From Ziziphus jujuba (Eukaryota; Streptophyta; Magnoliopsida; Rosales; Rhamnaceae), in contig NC_083385.1 of assembly GCF_031755915.1 (NCBI RefSeq), positions 15,211,001 to 15,275,000 of the forward strand: a stretch of DNA of 64,000 nt, given 5' to 3'. This document shows positions 56,460-64,000 of this stretch, piece after piece. How positions within the stretch are numbered: the first letter of the stretch is position 1; each line of letters begins with the position of its first letter. Under the pieces are notes generated by a model. That model was given only the letters and a program-made list of their open reading frames with translations. It did no database searches and was not told the origin of the DNA. A program made the translations under genes and the position numbers.

Positions 56460-59400
56460 ATTTTATTTTATTTTATTTTATTTTATTATTATTTTTTTGG
56501 TATGTGTGTGTGTGTGTGTGTGTGTGTTTTGTACTAGTGAGATGAGTAACCTCTCGTGGATACGGTTTTAAGAATTAATTTGAGAAACGTATGTATATGT
56601 ATATAATCATCTATTGCAGTAAACCATTTAATTTTCATTGATTTTGTGAACAATTCTTTATAAATTGCATTACTAAATGACTAGAAACTTTGTGGACCTT
56701 ATAAAAATAAAAATAAAACTGAAGGATAATATATATTAGATTTTTGGGATCCCAAAAGACTGATTTTTATCGCACCATTAAACAGTCTCACAGGATAACT
56801 TTTTATTATTGGTCGTTTAGCTTGTTGAAGCAATAAATATAATATTAATTTTCTTTTTCCTCTTTTTGTGTGTATGTGTGTGTGTGTGTGTGTATGTGTT
56901 GGTTGAATAGAATAAAACAACTTTCTTGTTAGAGGCAGAGAAGACGAGAAGGCCACTATCTACCTGCAACAAAATAATGATCTTTTTGGTGGCAGGTTAA
57001 TGATAAAAGTTTCTTATTATTTTTTCTTTTTTGAGACAAGATAAAAGGTTCTTATATGACAAGGGAGGGAAACAAAAAGTACCTCCAACAAAATAATGAT
57101 CTTTTTTTCTTTTTTTTTCCTTGAAAAAAAAAACGTGAAAAGAAAAAGAGAATTAAGCATTTACGTTAACGTAGTTGAAAAAATGTTTGATGGATTTAAT
57201 CATCACAAGTTAAATCCAGGAAAAAGTAGCATGGAGATGGAGCCTCTTCCATCCACATAAATTCTGGAGCTAATATGAGCCACTCAGATTTTGTACACTA
57301 ATCGAGGGCAAAATACACACGCATATATATAGATGGAAGAGGCTCCATCTGCACGCTTATATATATATATATATATATATTGACTTTGAGGGCCAAATTT
57401 AAGAATGATTGAATTTTTGATCGGCGTAGCACTGTAGCTTTGCCAAACTTATTTGTTTTTTTTTTTTTGACCTTTTGACAACCCAACCTGGTGAAAATTT
57501 AAATTTTAGATTTAAAAGGTATGGTCGTGTAATTTTTATTCAATTTATCAAAAAAGAAAAAACTCATTTGTTTTTATTTTATTTTTTATTTTTTAAATAC
57601 GTGTTAATGAGAAGAGATATTTTAAATCTGAATCCAATTGAATTCAAAATTTTAAGTTAAAATTGATTTCAAAAATTGATTTTTAAATTAATTATAGTTT
57701 AGTATTTTTTAGTTTGAAAAAAATATATTTTTGGTTCTCAAATTTGTAATGCTTCACATTCAAGTTTCAATTTATTAATTTTGATTTAATAGGAACTTTT
57801 GACTAACAATAATGAACGATTTCATCATGATTAATCAATATTAAAATATAATTCTTTTACAATTTAGACTATATAATTTTAGTTTGTTGTAGTTTATGTC
57901 CTTTATTAAAAAAAAAAAAAACTACATTTTAATACTTCAAAACCATTAGTTGTTTGTTGTTATTTATGTCATTTTATTTTTAAAAAATTACATTTTAACA
58001 CTTCAAAACCATTAATTGTTGCTTGTCAAAAATTCAATTGAATCGGCATGCAAAAAATTGAAATCTTTTTTTTTAATCAAATTACAATAATTATATCCTT
58101 AAAGGAGGATACATCTTTCAATTCCTTGAACCTTATAAATTTGAAGGCCAAAATGCAATTTCTTCATATCAAAGGGCCTTTACATGCAATTAAGGTTTTG
58201 GTTTTTTATTTGTATTTGAACGTAGGAAATTTAGGAAAAATTTCATACAAACTTTCTTGATTTTGCCTTAATTACAATTAAATCTCATATTTTTAGAAAA
58301 TTATTAATAACTTCTTTTAATCAATTATTTTGAACAGTTTAAGGGAAAAATTATATTTGTACAATATTATTAAATTTTAAAATAATAAATTTTAACTTAC
58401 TTTGGCTTTAAGCTTTTAAAATTAACTAATATAAACTAATAAATAAATCTATTTTGATAACTATGAAAAATTAGAAGGTTTTTCAAAAATGTGGCACCTA
58501 AGTATAATCATAATAAAATGAAAGAATCTTAAATAAAATTTACCCTTAAATCTATTACATTCTCCAACCAAAAACAAAGGAAAATGCCTTATCATCTTTC
58601 TTCCCAATATAGTATTGCCTAGATGGAGATCACTCATATACCATCAAAGATCACTAAATGGTACCATCAACTTTAGTAAGTGCCTGATTGGTAAAGTTTT
58701 TTTTTTTAAATCAAAAGCTCTATTTGAAGGTTAAAAACTTTGTGGTTAAAAAAATAAAAATGTTTGACAAAAGTCAACAAGTACTTGTTGATTAAAAAAA
58801 AAATAATATTTTTTTAAGTTGTTTTAGAGAAGGCCAAATTATATATATTTTTTTAAAAAATCTTTTTTTTAGCTTATACGAAAACTTAATGAGCATTGAA
58901 TATAATTTTTTTTAGATTCTATGGAAACTCATTGAATATTTAATATAATTTTTTTATTTACAGCCAAACACTTATTAACTTTTTAATAATAGTTCTTTTT
59001 CAAAAATATCTATTATACAAAATTTTACAAACTAAAATTCTATTTTTATCAGCTATATCAAACAGATCCTAAATGAGTTATGCTATTTGTCTTGAGTGGG
59101 GATAATTATAAGTGAAATCATTACTAACATAATTGTTAATCATTTGTTGCCTTTAATTATATAGTATTTTTTTAAAAAAAAAAATAAAACTTGGACACAT
59201 TTAGTAATTTGGAATAAATATAGGAATAAAATAATTATTTTACAAAATTGATTATTAATATTATGTTTGATATATTTTAAATTTTAAAAATATTTATTTC
59301 GTAAGAATACTTATTCCCTTATTTTAAAGAATAATTATTCATTTAAAAAAAATCTCGTAATTGAGATTTAATCATTTAAATAATAAGTATTTTTATCATA

Positions 59401-59827
59401 TTTAAAGTATATTTAAATTGATATTGACTATCCCAAACTAAAAATATATATTTAATTAATTTTACCAAATTTGATACTTATGAAAAGAAATAAAACTCTT
59501 TACAATTACTAAATATTGAACTTAATTCTTTATAAACATTGAAATTAATTTTTAACATTAAATTTAATTCAAAATAATAACCAAATATATTTTTAGCAGA
59601 ATCATTATGCTTAGCAAATGTGATCTTAATTAGAAAACTCAAGCCTTTTCAATTTAGGACGAACGGCACATCATCCTAATTGTCACTAGTATTTTTTATT
59701 TAAAAAAAAAAAAAAATTGACAGACGTGAATTGAAAGCGGCCGGTGAAGGTTACAATCAGTTATCTTTAACTTCTTACAAAATTTTATTTTAGAATCAAA
59801 CAATTACATTAAACTCGTTTTTTTTTA

Positions 59828-59861
<34 letters not shown>

Positions 59862-61074
59862 TTTTTGATAGCACATTAAACTCGTTTAAACACCTAAATA
59901 ATCATGCCACTTGCTTGGTTCATGTTTTTCCCACTTAGATATTAAACTTTACTTGGTGCATGTTTTTCCCGCTTAGACCCTCGTTAGGAAAATAAGGAGA
60001 AGAATTTAAATACTTTACCAATACTCAACCAAATGGGTCCATCGTTATTACCCTAAAAAGGGGAGAAAAAAAAAAAAAAGTGGGTCAATAGTCATTTCCA
60101 TTTTTATTTCCAACACAATATTCATAAGTAACTTCTAGACCTTTTTTCAAAAAAGAATGATAGTAACACTATGTATGGATTGATAAAATAGAAAGAAAAG
60201 AAAGGAAAAGATTTAAATTATTCGTTTGGATTGTAAAAATATGAGGAAAGGAAAAGATAAGGAAGGAAAGAAAAAGAATAGATTTTGTTTCTTTTAACCA
60301 ATCTAATTTTTCACTCGTATGTGATAAGTAAGAGAAAGGAAACAAAAATAGTTTAATAAAACTTTTGAATATTTTTTTATTATTTTTTATTAATCAAAAA
60401 CTATTGATATGTGTGTTTTTTTTTTTTTTTTTTTTTTTGGTGTTTGGCTCTGAACTATTGATATGTGTATATCTTAAGTATTTTTGGAAAAATATAAGCA
60501 ACATCCATTATTTTTAACTTTTTATTCCTTTTCATTAATAATTATCTAAGTAAACAATTATTATAAATATTTTTATTTTATTTATTTAAATTTCCTTTCC
60601 TCATTAAATTTACCTTTTCTTTTCTTTTCTAAAATTTTCACGGAAGCCTTGGATTTGAACTTAGATATTTTCTTTTTTCTTTGAGAATTTAATTGTTTCA
60701 TTTATGAGGGTCTTTTTTTTTTCAAAAAAATATTTTTGCATGATAATGCACTTTCAAATAAAATTTTTGAAATACTTACTATATTGTAATAATCAATAAA
60801 TTGTTTAAGATACCGGTTCTATCCTTATTAGTAAATCTAATAGATAACAAAAATTCGTTTTTTCGCAATAATAATAATTTATCTAATTATGCCCTTGTCA
60901 ATTGTTTAGAAAATGGAGTATTTCTTTTCACACTTCCATTTTATCTCTACAAAGCCTCATTTATAACAAAATATCAAAAATATTTTTTTTTTCCAAGACC
61001 CTAGCAGTTCTTATGATATCGTCCTTTCTCTGTTTCAACTCATGAAGGAATTTGAAGACACCAAAACTAAAAGA
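56460..61074. other. AT-rich intergenic DNA after copy 4
   Basis: No gene seen. It contains (TTTTA)n and (GT)n tracts (56460-56527), a second (TG)n tract (56870-56892), a (TA)n tract (57358-57380) and long poly-T runs (59820-59861, 60417-60438). A roughly 400-bp segment at about 58680-59065 has weak inverted ends but no clear duplication. Confidence 0.5.
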
Positions 61075-61460
61075 GGTGTATTCAATCTAGAGTTTAATAG
61101 ATTTAAAATGAATTATAAATTTTAAAAGATTTGATGGATTGTTATGGATAAGAATCTAATGAAATCTTTGAAATTAAGATTAGATTTTATATTGACAATT
61201 TTTTTCACAATTCCACTGTTAAAATCTATCATTTTTTAAAATCTTTTAAAATTAATAACTTTTTTAATATTATTAGATTTTAAAAGAATTTTACAAAGTA
61301 TTAATTGAATATACTTAGATTTTAATGGACTTTTATAAAATTCATTAAAATCTGAATTGAATATCATTAGATTTATATAGAGTCTTTTAAAATTTAAATT
61401 GAATATTTCCAAACTTTTAAACACTTTTAAAATCCTTCAAACACTAGATTGAATACATCC
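61075..61460. mobile_element. MITE-like inverted-repeat element
   Basis: 386 bp with inverted ends: GGTGTATTCAATCTAGAGTTT at the left and the complement of GGATGTATTCAATCTAGTGTTT at the right. The interior is composed of ATTTAAAA-type words that also pair across the element. A target duplication is not clear, so the superfamily is not assigned. Confidence 0.65.
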
Positions 61461-63004
61461 CAAGAGACAGCGATAGAGAAACTTTCAGTTGAACTCCAAT
61501 TACTAATTGCCAAACACTTTTACCTTCCTCGACGAGAAAATCCTCGCCACGATGTTGCTCTCTACCAAATCCATTCTCCTTCTCATTACTATTACTCTAC
61601 TTTACTCTCTGTATTTTTTTTCTTTTTTTTCCCCTTTAGCTTCACACACACTACACATATCTATGGAGTGGTCCACCACAAGTCTTTTTGTTTTTCCCTT
61701 TAGAATTTGATCTTAACAATTAATGTGCAAATTTGGGTTAAAGAAGGGTTTGATATTCGATTTTCTTCAAAACCTAATAATGAAGAATTCTTGTTTTTGA
61801 ATGAGTCAAATTCTTTACCTTTTTTGTTTCTTTTTTAGTTGAAGGATTCAAATCAGCTGCAATTGGATTAATAAGTACAATTCATCAAAACTGACTCAGC
61901 AATATCAAGTCTTTGTCTTCAAGCTTTGTGGACAGTGGTGATTTAGCAAAATCGTACAGTGAATGATGGAAACCATAATAAGATAATGTTTCTAATAGTT
62001 TGTGTATTTTTTGTTTTTGAAAATAATGGGATTCTATAGAGAGTTTTTAGTATTACAACTAGAATTTTTCCAGAAAATGTACATCCAGTTTGTTGAAAAT
62101 ATATTTAATACAATTTTAGAAGTAATACTGATTAATGTGCTTTTATCGTTAAACTTAGGGTCAATTGGAGTTTGATCGTTCCAAAATCATCTTTCAGATT
62201 TTATGAAAGTCATGCAGCCCATCTACCATAACAAATTTTCTGTTAAGATATGATAGATAAAAGATATATTAGTAATTGCATTTGCGTATTGTCTAAATAA
62301 GGGATAAGACCTGATATTCAAAGGAAAGTGTGAAATCCAATCAAAAGAGCAGATATACTCGTGATAAACAAGGATTTGGAGAAAAGTGGAGAGTACAAAA
62401 AATGCGGAGGAAGAAAGAAAAACAAAAGATACCTATTTTCCCTATGGTTTTTAAAACAGTTTCTATTAGTAAAATATAGAAAAGAACTTATTAAAACATT
62501 TATGAGATGTTTGATTATTGTTTTCTAAAAGATAATTTTTGGAAAAAAAAACAATAAAAAAAGGAAATATTAGGAAACAACCTTTCTTTGTTTTCCCTTG
62601 TTTTCAATATAGTTTTAACATGATAAAAAACCATCTAAACTACTAATTTTATATCATTCAATGAAATCAATGTTGGAGTTGCCCAAACAGATTGGACCAC
62701 AGGATTGCTCAAATGGGGATGGAGACTTAGAACACATGAACGGGCTTGATGCTCGAGGATTGCATTAATGGATCACATGCCTTGAACCAACCACCATAGA
62801 GATGGCAACGAGAATAATATATTATATATTCTTAAAATGTACTCATATATTTAATATAATTATATAAAAACTCTAAATCTAGATATACATTTTATTAATA
62901 ATATATATATATATATATATATACACTCACACACACACAAAGCGAGTATGTGTGGGAAATATAATTGCGGTTTCCACCCCGACCCTGAAAGAGCTATAAA
63001 TAGG
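61461..63004. other. AT-rich intergenic DNA
   Basis: No gene or element supported. Contains a (TA)n tract at about 62903-62922 followed by CA repeats. Confidence 0.45.
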
Positions 63005-63548
63005 CTTGAGTAATTCGTGATCAGCTTGAGCTCGGCTTGATTTTGATGCTTAAACTCGACACGTGAAGAAAATGTCTAAGCTAGAACAAGAAATTAAGTT
63101 CGCAAGCAGATCTTGAGCGATAAATTAAGCTAGAGAGTAACTTGAATTTATCATTTATATGTATTTATTTAAAAATTATATTGTGAATTTAAACACATTA
63201 AGTATTCATAATGCATAAACAATATTTTTTACATTTTAAGTTTATAAACTTTTTAAATTTACATTAGTTTTATAATAACATTAATAGAATAATTGAAATA
63301 TATTAATTATTAATGTTAAAATTTTTATTTTAAAAAAACAAATATTCAAGTTTTTAATACTTATAATGTAACAAGTTTCGAGTCAAGCTAAGTTCGAGCT
63401 TTTTATTAACGAGCTGAGTTAAATTGAATTTGAACAAATAATTTTAAAATTTTTTATGAGCTTGATTCGAGCTTAAGTAATCCTAAAATCATGCAAGTTA
63501 AGCTTGAAAATGCCCATGCCCAGTTCAAATCAACTCATTTACACCCCT
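63005..63548 (-). repeat. Dispersed repeat, second copy
   Basis: Related to 16306-16850 in opposite orientation: on the minus strand it begins near GGTGTAAATGAGTTG, includes a CTTAGCTTGACTCG-type stretch and ends near AGCTCAAGCTGATCACG. The many AGCTTGAGCTCG-type words are typical of a widespread plant repeat I cannot name. Confidence 0.5.
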
Positions 63549-64000
63549 ATACCTTGACCCGGGGTATGGGTTCTTGCACCATCCCTACCCTAATTCCCCA
63601 TTTAATTAGGGATTCCTGCCCCATTAAAGGCAGGTTACACAAAGGTTAATAGGCTTCATATAGGAATAATAATTTACCCTACCCATCCTGTCCTCACGGT
63701 GCCTTGGCCCAAATGAGGTGGGAATTCCTTGGTTAATTGAGGTGGGAGGGCAAGGATGGGACAAAGCTTTTCCCCCAAGTCAAGGTTGGGGCGGGGCCAG
63801 GGATTATTATCCCGGCCCATTTACATATATATATATATATATTATATTTGTTTTAACAAATAGATAAAAATACTAACTAAGTTTTAAAATATGTTTTTTT
63901 AAAAATTACAAAATTTTAAACAAAAACTATTCTTTAAAAATAAAATTAAATAATAACCAAACAGAAAATGGGAGAAGGAATAGAGAACCTTGTTCTAATC
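63549..64000. other. GC-richer non-coding stretch at the window edge
   Basis: Words such as CCATCCCTACCC, GGCAGGTT and GGTTGGGGCGGGGCC and a (TA)n tract (63823-63842) are visible. This could be part of a larger repeat continuing past the window. No coding region is seen. Confidence 0.35.

Noticed and set aside
58680..59065. Weak inverted ends resembling a hAT-type MITE
   Set aside because: The ends pair poorly and no target duplication was found.
1..64000. CRISPR arrays, prokaryotic operons, rRNA or tRNA genes
   Set aside because: The window is plant nuclear DNA. The 256-bp array is not a CRISPR array (units too long, no unique spacers), and no tRNA or rRNA sequence was recognised. The tRNA-like match at 8139-8150 is only a retrotransposon primer site.

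Overview
This window is nuclear DNA of a flowering plant, almost certainly a woody eudicot. It is very AT-rich, with GT..AG introns, long microsatellites, nested retrotransposons and a Mutator-like DNA transposon. The species cannot be fixed from the sequence; a rosid is my guess. The window is organised around a tandem array of four copies of one host gene, a zinc-dependent, NADP(H)-binding alcohol dehydrogenase of the cinnamyl-alcohol-dehydrogenase / mannitol-dehydrogenase (ELI3-like, SAD-like) class. All four copies lie on the + strand and share one five-exon plan with identical splice phases.

Copy 1 (2062-19915) has five exons whose frame is intact except that a 6.5-kb Ty1/copia retrotransposon (2139-8653, TSD CTCTC) sits inside exon 1. 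Its intron 2 also holds two roughly 2.9-kb solo-LTR-like elements of one family, nested head-to-head (outer 10407-16255, TSD ACTAG; inner 11700-14637, TSD AATTA), plus a small MITE. A third, more diverged member of that family lies downstream (22612-25566). Copy 2 (27290-46722) is a relic: exon 1 has a stop codon, exon 2 is readable, exons 3 and 4 are gone, and exon 5 survives as two scraps. Its intron 2 was invaded by a 16.9-kb Mutator-like element. Copy 3 (49835-52349) is the only intact copy and encodes 361 residues. Copy 4 (53656-about 56459) is a pseudogene with a stop, a frameshift, lost zinc ligands and no 3' end. The proximal promoter and a distal 5' block were duplicated along with the genes.

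The Mutator-like element (28513-45390) is the most unusual object. It has about 80-bp terminal inverted repeats and a perfect 9-bp target duplication, TTATTGTAC. It carries (i) a MudrA-type transposase on the - strand whose C-terminal zinc knuckle has been put out of frame by a 71-bp tandem duplication, (ii) a ten-exon Ulp1/C48 cysteine-protease gene with a DUF1985-type domain on the + strand, with all expected catalytic residues but one or two lesions, (iii) between the convergent 3' ends of these genes, a 3.1-kb array of about 256-bp units, seven in one orientation and four in the other, most with a smaller hairpin inside, and (iv) apparently captured host-gene pieces, including the C-terminal CCCH zinc finger of a plant gene.

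The remainder (1-1838, 19916-22611, 46963-49260, 56460-64000) is AT-rich intergenic DNA with MITE-like and dispersed repeats and no gene I can support. All functional statements rest on motif recognition by eye; no database search was possible.
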